DNA of 64,000 nucleotides, taken from the NCBI GenBank assembly GCA_965200465.1, contig OZ241358.1:3348001-3412000 (forward strand). The letters run 5' to 3'. The translations under genes were made by a program, and so were the position numbers. The stretch comes from Azophilus sp965200465 (GTDB lineage: Bacteria > Pseudomonadota > Gammaproteobacteria > Pseudomonadales > Azotimanducaceae). Below, in pieces: positions 43,150 to 52,739 of this stretch; positions within the stretch are counted from its first letter, which is position 1, and each line of letters opens with the position of its first letter. The notes beneath the pieces are model-generated. The model saw only the letters and a program-made list of their open reading frames with translations. It searched no databases and had not been told where the DNA came from.

Positions 43150-43986
43150 CTAGGAGCTTTCCCGCTTCAGCAGGCGCTGATAGAGCTGGCGGTGGCGCCG
43201 GTAGGCCAGCTCGTCGCCTCTTTGGCGGAATATGCGCGCCAGGTTGTAGTGGGCGTCCGGCACGTCGGGCGCCTTGCGGTAGAAGGTTGCGGCCAGTTCG
43301 CCCTCGCTGAGCTCATCGAACAGCGTGCCTAGGTTGTAATGGGCGAGTTGATGATGGGGAGCGGCCTCCACCGCCATTTCGTAATGGCGTTTGGCGTTCT
43401 TCAGGTTGCCCTTGAGTTGGTAGAGCCGGCCGATGTTGACATGGGCGTCGGCGTTGCCGGGGTCCAATTCCAGGGCGCGCTCGTAAGCCTCAAACGCCTT
43501 GCCGGCGTCCCAGTCCTCCAAGTCCACGCCGAGTTGGCGCCATTCGTCGCTGTCCAGCTCTTCGAGGTTGCGTGATTCCTCATCAACGCCGCTCCACAGC
43601 GCCGCCAAGCCGCCCTCGTCGCCGCGGGCCGGACTGGCGGGCGTGAACTCCAAGCAGCCCTGCCCGGTTTTAACGTTCCACAGCATGTTCTCGTTGCGCA
43701 CGACCACTGCGCCTCTGTGCGCCTCCATGCGCACGGAGGACAACGGGGCAGGCGACCCAGCCTTGGCCTTCAGCTTGCGCAGCGCCCGGAAGAGTTCGCG
43801 GGTGCTGATGTCGGACTCGATCAAGTCCTTGGCCGTGCGCAGCAGCACCATGTCTTGAAAGGCGAAGCGGTATTCGCCCTTCGGCCCCCTGCCGGGCTTC
43901 AAGACGTTGCGCCGCACGAAGTGGCGCACCTGAGCCGGCTTCATGCCCACCAGCTCGGCGACTTTTTGGGTGCTGTAGCTGTTCAT
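43150..43986 (-). CDS. MerR-type HTH protein fused to tetratricopeptide repeats
   Basis: 278 residues. The N-terminus is a MerR-like winged helix (STQKVAELVGMKPAQVRHFV, PKGEYRFAFQDMVLLRTAKD) with a short helix after it but no long MerR dimerisation coiled coil and no Cys effector site. After a linker, residues about 160-265 contain TPR units (AFEAYERALELDPGNADAHV, AKRHYEMAVEAAPHHQLAHY, PDAHYNLARIFRQRGDELAY). This points to a transcription regulator that reads a protein partner instead of a small molecule. It is convergent with the acyl-CoA synthetase. No function can be named. Confidence 0.85.
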   Translation of the reverse strand: MNSYSTQKVAELVGMKPAQVRHFVRRNVLKPGRGPKGEYRFAFQDMVLLRTAKDLIESDISTRELFRALRKLKAKAGSPAPLSSVRMEAHRGAVVVRNENMLWNVKTGQGCLEFTPASPARGDEGGLAALWSGVDEESRNLEELDSDEWRQLGVDLEDWDAGKAFEAYERALELDPGNADAHVNIGRLYQLKGNLKNAKRHYEMAVEAAPHHQLAHYNLGTLFDELSEGELAATFYRKAPDVPDAHYNLARIFRQRGDELAYRRHRQLYQRLLKRESS

Positions 43987-44156
43987 TGAACCAAGGATGG
44001 CGCCGTTTCCTGCAAGTTAGCGCAAAAACAAAACAGTGGCGATGGGCGAACGCTGCGGAATGCGTAGGATAGTGACCTTAAGGAATTGGCGCAATTTTCC
44101 ATGCGCTGGCCGCGCCTGGCCGCTTGCTCCGTTGGTGCGTTTCACAGCTGCGGGCG

Positions 44157-44699
44157 CTATGGGCGTTGGCGCTGCTTGAGCGCCTCCCGTAGCGCGATGA
44201 GCTGCTCCGGCGTGATTTGCTGGAAGCCGGGGATGTGGCAGGGCGGCCCTAGGCGATTGTCGCCGAAGCCGAATGGGAGCAGGCCGCGGATGATGTCGTG
44301 CCTGCACACGGACATGCCGTTCAGGGATTCGTAAACCACCGGATCGTTGCGGCGCAGGCCGGGGCAACGATGCTTGAATTGAACCAAGTACAGCTGCTCG
44401 CGCCCCACCTTGAACGTGACGTGGCGGTCATCGACAACCTTGACCTCACGAATGCGGTGCCGGGAAATGCACTGTTCCTCGCCGGGATAGTCGGAGGCCG
44501 CCGGCGCGGACAGAATGGCCTCCACCTCCGCCGGCAGCGCCGCTGGCCGGTCGGCGCGGCCGGGTTTGGGGACGCCCTCCTCGGTGTCGGCATCCGCGCC
44601 GCCGTTTTCGTTCGGCGCCGCCTTTGCGTCCGTCAAAGCGCCGCCTAGGAGGGCCAACAGGGCCAGCGCTCCGCACAGGTGCTTGAAAAGGCTCTGCAA
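44157..44699 (-). CDS. Secreted DUF6491-like protein of unknown function
   Basis: About 180 residues from TTG 44699, which has GAGG eight bases upstream and leaves a signal peptide (SLFKHLCGALALLALLGGAL, cleavage after DAKA). The frame stays open to a GTG at 44780. The mature part shows spaced cysteines: EEQCISRHRIREVKVVDDR, LVQFKHRCPGLRRND, MSVCRHDIIRG and LGPPCHIPGF, the pattern of DUF6491 proteins in gammaproteobacteria. Likely periplasmic and disulfide-bonded. Role unknown. Confidence 0.72.
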   Translation of the reverse strand: MQSLFKHLCGALALLALLGGALTDAKAAPNENGGADADTEEGVPKPGRADRPAALPAEVEAILSAPAASDYPGEEQCISRHRIREVKVVDDRHVTFKVGREQLYLVQFKHRCPGLRRNDPVVYESLNGMSVCRHDIIRGLLPFGFGDNRLGPPCHIPGFQQITPEQLIALREALKQRQRP

Positions 44700-44819
44700 C
44701 TTCCGGGCCTCGAGTCCACCGAAGCGGCTTAATGTGGTTGCCGTGACTGGGCGATCTTGCCAAAGGCTGCGCCTAGCCACAATCCTTTGTTGGCGTTTTC
44801 CAACCTTGGGGACGGCAGG

Positions 44820-46130
44820 CTAGCTGGAGGCGATCTGGCGGCGCCTTGGCGGACGAGCCAGCAGAAAGCAAAGGGAGCCCGCCAGCGCCAGCAGCGCCAG
44901 CAAGGTGAAGCCGCTTTGGTAGTTGCCGGAGAGGTCCGCCATGTAGCCGGCGGCGATGGGGCCGCCGGACATGCCCAGCATCACCACCAAGGACGAAAAG
45001 CCCATGATGGTGCCGAACGAGGAAGCGCCGAAGTAGTCCGCCCGCAAGGCCACCATCTGCGGGCCGCGCACACCCCAGGCGACGCCGTGCAGCGCGGCGA
45101 ACAGCACGACCATCCACAGGTCGGTGGCGAAAGCCACCAGCAGCAGGCCGGCGCTGTGCGCCACCATGCAGAACACGCAGATGATGCGCTTGTCAAAGCG
45201 GTCGCCCAGATAGCCGCCCGCCACCTGCCCGGCCAATTGGCAGGCCGTCATCAGCGCCACCACCAAGCCGGCCGCCGCCAGCGAGTAGTTAAGGCCCTCC
45301 GTTAGATGCGGCGCCAGATGCACCAGCATGGAGGACACGGTTAGCAGGGCGAACGCATGGCCGAAGGAAATGAGCCAAAACGTCCAGGTGCGCATGGCCT
45401 CCCTGGCGGTGAAGTCCTGAGCGGAGGGCGGCATGGACGCCGCGGCCCGGTCCGAGCTGCGCACGCCGTCCGGCACCTCGCCATAGTCGTCCGGACGGTG
45501 GCGCACCAACCACGCCAGAGGCAAGCTGATGGCGATGACCAGCACGCCGGAGAGAAACGCCGTGGTGCGCCAGCCGAAAGCCTCCAGGCAGAAGATGACC
45601 GCCGGCACCGACAGGCCGCCCAAGGAATAGCCCATTTGCGAAATGGAGACCGCCTTGGCTCGGTGTTGGTCGAACCAGTTGACGATCGACACCATGAGCG
45701 TGGCGAAGCCGCCGAGGCTGGAGCCCAAGGCGATCAGGGCGAAGGTGAGGTAGAAGCCCAGCAGCGAATCCACTTGGCTGAACAGCATGAAGCCGACGCC
45801 GAACAACAGCACGCCAATCAGCAGAATGATGCGCGGGCCAAAGCGGTCCACCAGCCAACCCTGCAAGGGGCCGAGAATGCCGCTCTCGATTCGGGTCAAC
45901 GCGAAGGCGCCGGCCATGAGCGTCTTGCTCCAGCCGAAGTCCCCCTGCAGGACCACCACATAGGCGCCGTAGGACTGCATCCACAAAACGGCGGCCAGCC
46001 ACTGCAAGCCGCCGCTGGCGGCGACGATCCACCAGCCGAAGAAGACGCGCCCGGAGGGACGCAGCAGCCGGTCCAGCTTGGACAATGCGCCAAGCCGCTC
46101 GTTCTGGGCGGAAACATCTTTGTGCTTCAA
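44820..46130 (-). CDS. Major facilitator superfamily transporter (monocarboxylate-porter-like)
   Basis: About 436 residues with twelve hydrophobic helices in two halves split by a loop near residues 205-240. The N-terminal half begins VFFGWWIVAASGGLQWLAAV and has GPLQGWLVDRFGPR between helices 2 and 3, the MFS signature; the second half has GGYLGDRFDKRIICVF. The FGWW start and general pattern resemble oxalate/formate or monocarboxylate porters. Substrate unknown. TTG 46130 has AGG eight bases upstream; the frame continues to 46175 without a better start. Confidence 0.83.
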   Translation of the reverse strand: MKHKDVSAQNERLGALSKLDRLLRPSGRVFFGWWIVAASGGLQWLAAVLWMQSYGAYVVVLQGDFGWSKTLMAGAFALTRIESGILGPLQGWLVDRFGPRIILLIGVLLFGVGFMLFSQVDSLLGFYLTFALIALGSSLGGFATLMVSIVNWFDQHRAKAVSISQMGYSLGGLSVPAVIFCLEAFGWRTTAFLSGVLVIAISLPLAWLVRHRPDDYGEVPDGVRSSDRAAASMPPSAQDFTAREAMRTWTFWLISFGHAFALLTVSSMLVHLAPHLTEGLNYSLAAAGLVVALMTACQLAGQVAGGYLGDRFDKRIICVFCMVAHSAGLLLVAFATDLWMVVLFAALHGVAWGVRGPQMVALRADYFGASSFGTIMGFSSLVVMLGMSGGPIAAGYMADLSGNYQSGFTLLALLALAGSLCFLLARPPRRRQIASS

Positions 46131-46237
46131 TGCATTACCTGGAAGTTGGGCGGGTTGGCGACAGGGCTGCCGCACGGCGGACCTGCTGGCCGCGGAACGG
46201 CCTGCCGGCGCGGCGGGGGCGGCGCGGACGCCGGCGG

Positions 46238-47008
46238 CTACTTCTTGGCAGGCGCAACGGCCTCCGACAGCTTCTGCAGCCCCTCCAGCAAGGACACCGG
46301 CAAGGGGAAGACGATGGTGGAGCTTTTCTCGCCGGCGATCTCGGTCAACGTTTGCAAATAGCGCAACTGCATGGCGCCGCCTTCCGCGCTGAGCTCCCGG
46401 GCCGCCTCCACCAACTTCTGCGCCGCCTGCTGCTCCCCGTCCGCATGGATGATCTTGGCGCGCCGCTCGCGCTCCGCCTCCGCCTGCCTGGCGATGGCGC
46501 GGATCATGCTTTCGTCGATGTCAACGTGCTTGATCTCCACGTTGGACACCTTGATGCCCCATTGATCGGTCTGCTGGTCAAGAATGGTCTGAATGTCTTG
46601 GTTGAGGCGCTCCCGTTCGGCGAGCAGCTCGTCGAGCTCATGCTGCCCAAGCACCGAACGCAAGGTGGTCTGGGCCAGTTGCCCCGTGGCGTCCATGAAG
46701 TTCTCCACGTTGATGATGGCCGGCTTGGAGTCCACCACCCGAAAGTACAGCACCGCATTCACCTTCACCGATACGTTGTCCCGGGTGATCAGGTCCTGGG
46801 TGGGTATGTCCAGCACCACGGTTCTTAAGTCCACCCGCACCATCTGCTGAATGACCGGAATGATGATGACCAGTCCCGGCCCCTTGACCTTGTAGAACCG
46901 CCCCAACATGAACACGACGGCGCGTTCGTACTCGCGCAGGATTCTGAACGCGACGGCCAGCAAGGCCAGCAGCGAGACGATGGTGACGACGGCGGTGACG
47001 AACTCCAT
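46238..47008 (-). CDS. Slipin/stomatin-like SPFH (band 7) membrane protein
   Basis: 256 residues: one N-terminal membrane hairpin or helix (about 5-22) then the SPFH domain (REYERAVVFMLGRFYKVKGP, VVLDIPTQDLITRDNVSVKV) and a helical tail with AEAERERRAKIIHADGEQQA. Slipins form oligomeric membrane scaffolds. It starts three bases after the nfeD stop; SPFH-NfeD pairs are a recurring operon, in which the protease acts on the scaffold partner. Confidence 0.92.
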   Translation of the reverse strand: MEFVTAVVTIVSLLALLAVAFRILREYERAVVFMLGRFYKVKGPGLVIIIPVIQQMVRVDLRTVVLDIPTQDLITRDNVSVKVNAVLYFRVVDSKPAIINVENFMDATGQLAQTTLRSVLGQHELDELLAERERLNQDIQTILDQQTDQWGIKVSNVEIKHVDIDESMIRAIARQAEAERERRAKIIHADGEQQAAQKLVEAARELSAEGGAMQLRYLQTLTEIAGEKSSTIVFPLPVSLLEGLQKLSEAVAPAKK

Positions 47009-47011
47009 TGG

Positions 47012-48367
47012 CTAGTCCTCCTGTTGCACGGTAAGCACAAGTCCCTCCACGGCGGTGACCCGCACCTTGGCGCCCTTCGCCAAGGGCGCATCGGCCTGCG
47101 CCTGCCAGACTTCGCCGAAGGCCCGCACCTGCCCTTGGCCCTCGAAGTCCTGCAGCACCAAGGCGGCGGCGCCGATCATGCCTTCCGGCCCGGTGGCCAC
47201 GGCTTGCCGCCGAGCCCGGATGGCGCTGCCCACAACCAGGAAGGCGACGGCGCCGGCGGCGATGGCGAAGCCGCCGATGATCGGCAAGGGCAACTGATAG
47301 CCGGGGACGTCCGTGTCCATCAACATGATCGAACCCGTGACGAAGGCGACCAAGCCGCCCACGCCGAGAACGCCGTAGGTGGGCGTGACCGCTTCGGCGA
47401 TCAACAGGCCCAAGCCCACCAGAATCAGGGCCAGGCCGGCGTAGTTGATGGGCAGCATCTGCAGTCCGTAGGCGCCGAGCAGCAGGCAAATGACGCCGGT
47501 GACCGCCGGGAACAGCATGCCGGGGTTGTAGAACTCCAGAATCAAGCCGTACACGCCGATGATCAGCAGGCCGTAGGCGATGGATGGGTCGGTGATGATG
47601 GACAGCAGCTCATGGCGCCAATCGGCTTCAACGAAGAACAGTTCCGCGGCGGCGGTGGCTAGGGTGTGCGGAGCGTCGTTTAGGGTGACTTCGTGGCCGT
47701 CCAGTTGGTTCAGCAGATCCTCAAGATCCTGCGCCACCAGATCCACCACGTTCCGCTCCAGGGCGGCGCTGGCCCGCAGGTTGGCGCCGTCGCGCACGGT
47801 TTTCTCCGCCCATTCGATGTTGCGCCCGCGCAGTTCGGCGAGGCTTTGCAGGTAGGCCACGGCGTCGTTCACCATCTTTTTGGTCATGGCGTCGCCGGGT
47901 GCGGCCGGCGGCGCCTCCGCTTGCTCCTCCCCGGAGTCTTCGCCTTTGGGGGCCGGCGGCTTGGGCTGCGGCGCACCCGGCGTCAAGCTCACGGGCGTTG
48001 ACGAGCCGATGTTGGTGGCCGGGGCCATGGCCGCCACATGGCTGGCGTAGGCGATGTAGGTTCCGGCGCTGGCCGCCCGGGCGCCGTCCGGGGAGACGTA
48101 GGTGACAACCGGCACCCTTGCGGCCAATATGGCCTTGACTAGGTTGCGCATGGATTTGTCGAGGCCGCCGGGAGTGTCCATGCGTATCACCAGCGCCGCG
48201 GCCTCGGCCGCGGCGGCGTCCTCAATGGCGCGGATGACCAAATCCGCACTTGCCGGGCCGACCGGACCGTCCAAGGCGACCACCCAGACTTGGCCGCCTC
48301 CGCCTTGGCCCAAGGCGCTGGCGACGGCGCCGAGCAAGACTGCATGGAGTAAAAGTCGGGTGCGCAT
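47012..48367 (-). CDS. NfeD1b-type membrane serine protease
   Basis: 451 residues. Signal peptide (1-20), a ClpP-like periplasmic protease domain with nucleophile Ser in DGARAASAGTYIAYASH and the catalytic Lys region TKKMVNDAVAYLQSLA, a Pro/Glu-rich insert at about 130-155, then four membrane helices and a C-terminal OB-fold (GMIGAAALVLQDFEGQGQVR, GAKVRVTAVEGLVLTVQQ). Relatives cleave the C-terminus of the partner slipin. ATG 48367. Confidence 0.92.
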   Translation of the reverse strand: MRTRLLLHAVLLGAVASALGQGGGGQVWVVALDGPVGPASADLVIRAIEDAAAAEAAALVIRMDTPGGLDKSMRNLVKAILAARVPVVTYVSPDGARAASAGTYIAYASHVAAMAPATNIGSSTPVSLTPGAPQPKPPAPKGEDSGEEQAEAPPAAPGDAMTKKMVNDAVAYLQSLAELRGRNIEWAEKTVRDGANLRASAALERNVVDLVAQDLEDLLNQLDGHEVTLNDAPHTLATAAAELFFVEADWRHELLSIITDPSIAYGLLIIGVYGLILEFYNPGMLFPAVTGVICLLLGAYGLQMLPINYAGLALILVGLGLLIAEAVTPTYGVLGVGGLVAFVTGSIMLMDTDVPGYQLPLPIIGGFAIAAGAVAFLVVGSAIRARRQAVATGPEGMIGAAALVLQDFEGQGQVRAFGEVWQAQADAPLAKGAKVRVTAVEGLVLTVQQED

Positions 48368-48539
48368 CCTGATGTCCTTAAGGGCGCATATTGCATCAAA
48401 TCGGCGGTCTTTGCGCGGTCAGCCGCTCAATGGCCCCAATCCCCGCTTAAGGAATCGTTGCAGCGCGTTGCAAGGCGCACTGTGCAGGGGTTTTCCGGCA
48501 ATTGCATGGTTGCGGCACATATCGCCGGTCCGCTGCCTA

Positions 48540-48618
48540 GGAGCGCGGGCGCCCCGCCCGCCTGCGGGCCAGAGGGCCTCTGGCGGCGGGCAGGGCGATC
48601 CATATCCGGGGATTGGAG
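48540..48618. repeat. Intergenic repeat copy A upstream-side of acyl-CoA ligase stop
   Basis: Begins GGAGCGCGGGCGCC (48540-48553) and ends with a 39-base block (48580-48618) that matches 32 of 39 bases of copy B (50382-50420). The internal arms GCGGGCG/CGCCCGC can pair. Copy B carries the complementary terminus GGACGCCCGCGCTCC, so both look like parts of one mobile or hairpin-type intergenic element. Confidence 0.6.
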
Positions 48619-48659
48619 GCTCAATGGAGGCAACCAGCGGCTTCTTGGCAACGCGGCGG

Positions 48660-50312
48660 TCAGCCGGCCTTGGCGCGCAGCTCTGGAAGCTGGTAGCCCT
48701 GTTCGGCTAGGTTGGCCCGCACGGCCTTTTTGTCCATCTTGCCGGTGGAGGTCAGCGGAATGTCCTCGACTTCCATGATGTCGTCAGGCAGTTGCCAGCG
48801 GGCGAAGGCCGTGGCGCAGTGCTCAAGAACCCGCTGCGCGTTGACGGATTCGCCCGGCGCCGGCACGATGAGCGCCACTGGGCGTTCGTCCCACTTCGGA
48901 TGCGGCTGCGCCACAACGCAGGCTTGGGAGACGCCGTCCATGGCGACGATGTGGTTCTCCAAATCCACGCTGGATATCCATTCGCCGCCGCTTTTCACCA
49001 AGTCCTTGGAGCGGTCGGAGATGATGAGGTACTCCTCCGGGTCCATCTTGCCCACGTCCCCGGTGATCAGCCAGCCGTCATGGAAGCGCTCCGGCTGCGG
49101 GTCGCGGTAGTACTCGGAGCAGATCCAGGGGCCGCGCACCAGAATTTCGCCGACGCTTTCGCCGTCGTGGGGCAAGGGGTTGAAGTCTTCGTCAAAGATG
49201 TCCAACTCCAGCCCCGGCATGATCTGGCCGGCCTTGGCGACGTTGTCGAATTGCTCGTCCTCGCTTAGCTGCAGCTGGCTGCGCTTCATGACGCGGCGGG
49301 ACAGCGCCGCCAAGGGGGAGGTCTCCGTCATGCCCCAGCCCTGCACCATTTCCACGCCCAAGGCGTCCGAGTACCAGCGTATCAGCGATGGCGGCGGCGC
49401 CGAGCCGCCGCAAGTCAGGCGCGACAGCTTGGAGAGATCATGGGCGCCGGGATTGGCCTCCACTATGGCCTTGACGCCCTGCCAAATGGTCGGCACTCCG
49501 GCGGACAGGGTGACGCCCTCGGAGACCATCAGCTCCAACAGCCGCGCCGGGTCCATGAACCTATGGGGCAGCACCTGCTTGCAGCCGAGCATCAGGGCGG
49601 ACCAGGGAATGCCCCAGCCCATGGCGTGGAACATGGGCACGATGCCGAGGATGGTGTCCGCCGCCGAGAGGGCCATGGAGTCGGTCATGCACTGCGTGAG
49701 CGTGTGCAGGTATTGGGAGCGGTGTTCGTACTCCACGCCCTTGGGGTGGCCGGTGGTGCCGCTGGTGTAGCAGAGGCCGAGAGGGGAGCACTCGTCCATT
49801 TGCGGCCATGCGTACCGCGTCGGCCGGCCGTGGATGAAGGCTTCGTAGTCGATGGCGCCCGGCAGGCCCGTGGACCAGCCGGCAAAGCCCTCCTCGGCGG
49901 CCACCACCACCTTCCGCACACTGGGAATGGCCGCCCGCAGGGGTTCAAGCAGGGGCAGCAGGTCGGCATCGGCGATGATGAGCTTGTCCTCCGCATGGTT
50001 GATGATGTACTCGAGGTCCTTGGCGGCAAGGCGAATGTTCAGCGTGTGCAGCACCGCGCCCATGCCGGCGCAGGCGTGGTACGCCTCCAGATGGCGGGCG
50101 CCGTTCCACATGAAGGTGCATACCCGGTCCCCCATGCCGATGCCGGCGTCTTTAAGGGCATGGGCTAGTTGGTGGGCGCGGTTGCGGGTCTCCCTGTAGG
50201 TTTGCCGGCGCACGCCGTTTTCCGTGGCGGTTACGATCTCCTCTTCCGGCGCCACCTTGGCGCCGCGGTCGAGGATGTTGGACATCAACAGGGGCGTGCG
50301 CTGCATGGCCAT
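48660..50312 (-). CDS. Fatty-acid-CoA ligase (AlkK-like medium/long chain)
   Basis: 550 residues, class I adenylate-forming. Motifs: GLCYTSGTTGHPKGVEYEHR (P-loop-like), MVQGWGMTETSPLAAL, WLITGDVGKMDPEEYLIISD, KDLVKSGGEWISSVDLENHI and STGKMDKKAVRANLAEQ with the terminal Lys. The closest familiar group is the AlkK/long-chain fatty-acid-CoA ligase group (MSNILDRG near the start is typical). It probably activates fatty acids for beta-oxidation. AGGAG lies ten bases before the ATG. Related repeats flank the gene on both sides. Confidence 0.88.
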   Translation of the reverse strand: MAMQRTPLLMSNILDRGAKVAPEEEIVTATENGVRRQTYRETRNRAHQLAHALKDAGIGMGDRVCTFMWNGARHLEAYHACAGMGAVLHTLNIRLAAKDLEYIINHAEDKLIIADADLLPLLEPLRAAIPSVRKVVVAAEEGFAGWSTGLPGAIDYEAFIHGRPTRYAWPQMDECSPLGLCYTSGTTGHPKGVEYEHRSQYLHTLTQCMTDSMALSAADTILGIVPMFHAMGWGIPWSALMLGCKQVLPHRFMDPARLLELMVSEGVTLSAGVPTIWQGVKAIVEANPGAHDLSKLSRLTCGGSAPPPSLIRWYSDALGVEMVQGWGMTETSPLAALSRRVMKRSQLQLSEDEQFDNVAKAGQIMPGLELDIFDEDFNPLPHDGESVGEILVRGPWICSEYYRDPQPERFHDGWLITGDVGKMDPEEYLIISDRSKDLVKSGGEWISSVDLENHIVAMDGVSQACVVAQPHPKWDERPVALIVPAPGESVNAQRVLEHCATAFARWQLPDDIMEVEDIPLTSTGKMDKKAVRANLAEQGYQLPELRAKAG

Positions 50313-50381
50313 CGCCGAGGTTCTCCTGGAAAGTGGTTGGGACAGCGCAGCAGTTTACCCCAAGGCGCTCCTAAGGGGCCG

Positions 50382-50433
50382 CTGGCGGCGGGCCGGTTGA
50401 TCCTTATCCCCGGATTGGGGACGCCCGCGCTCC
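50382..50433. repeat. Intergenic repeat copy B upstream of acyl-CoA ligase
   Basis: 39-base block (50382-50420) 32/39 identical to copy A, followed by GGACGCCCGCGCTCC (50419-50433), which is the reverse complement of the GGAGCGCGGGCG-type start of copy A at all but one base. The block includes the palindromic TATCCCCGGATTGGGG-like core. Confidence 0.6.
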
Positions 50434-50534
50434 CCGGCTGAGCTTTTGTTTCCCATTTGCACATTGGCCGCGGTTTGCATAAAGTGCGGGGATTGGCTTA
50501 GCGCACTAGGGCGCGGCGTGGGAGGAGTCTATCC

Positions 50535-51950
<1,416 letters not shown>

Positions 51951-51965
51951 CGGCGGCCTTTGGGC

Positions 51966-52676
51966 TTAGCCCAGCGCAGCGCCGCAGAAGTTCAGGATCC
52001 AGCGGCTCACCAGCCGCTGATGGGTTTCCTGCGCCAATGACGCCAAGCCGTTGCGATGGGTTTCGGGTCCGAGCAATTCCCGGCGCATGTTCATTAGGTC
52101 CCGGGAATAGGCTTTTGGAAACTCGGGATGGCCCTGAAAAGTCAACACCCTGCCGCCCCAGGTGAACCCGGCTAGCGGGCAGAAGTCGTTGCTGGCGATT
52201 AGCTGGGCGCCTTCCGGCAACGCCGTAACCTGGTCTTGGTGGCTGGAGAGCAGATTGAACGCCTCCCGCCGCGGTTCAAGCCAGGCTTCGTCCGCCAAGA
52301 CGCGGCTGCGGTGGACGCCCACCGCCCAGCCCGTTGCCCGCTCCACCCGCCCGCCGAAGAAATGGGCCATGAGTTGATGGCCGAAGCAAATGCCCACCAC
52401 CACCCGCCCCGCATCGAGCGCTTGGCGCAGGAAGCCGGCCAATCCGCCTATCCACGGCTGATCTGCATAGACGCTGTGGCGGCTGCCGGTGATGACGTAG
52501 GCGTCGCAGCGGGAGGGTTTGGGATAGCGGCCGGCCAGCGCGTCGATGACCTCAAACTGCAAGTCGGCCCCGTCTGCCGCTTGGTTGAAGACGTCCATGA
52601 ACATCTGCGGATAGTCGCCGTGCTTGGGCTGGAATTTGCCAAGAACGGTGTCCGCCTGCAGGATGCCGAGCCTCAT
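51966..52676 (-). CDS. Class I glutamine amidotransferase (GMP-synthase-like GATase1)
   Basis: 236 residues. Triad visible: nucleophile Cys in VVGICFGHQLMAHFFGG and His/Glu in TFQGHPEFPKAYS. Such proteins hydrolyse glutamine or gamma-glutamyl bonds. It stands 63 bases downstream of the glutamine-synthetase-like gene on the same strand. That pairing suggests a gamma-glutamylation/deglutamylation route (as PuuA/PuuD do for putrescine, though PuuD belongs to a different hydrolase type), but the substrate is unknown. Confidence 0.87.
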   Translation of the reverse strand: MRLGILQADTVLGKFQPKHGDYPQMFMDVFNQAADGADLQFEVIDALAGRYPKPSRCDAYVITGSRHSVYADQPWIGGLAGFLRQALDAGRVVVGICFGHQLMAHFFGGRVERATGWAVGVHRSRVLADEAWLEPRREAFNLLSSHQDQVTALPEGAQLIASNDFCPLAGFTWGGRVLTFQGHPEFPKAYSRDLMNMRRELLGPETHRNGLASLAQETHQRLVSRWILNFCGAALG

Positions 52677-52739
52677 GAGCGGCTGCGCCCCATCGCCGCC
52701 GTGCGGGGTTCTTCGCCAAGGCGAAGCCGCACATGGACG

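Noticed and set aside
50460..50490. Sigma54-type promoter before amt (TTGGCC...TTTGCAT)
   Set aside because: GG and GC elements are separated by nine bases instead of the required ten, and TGGCAC is not well matched.
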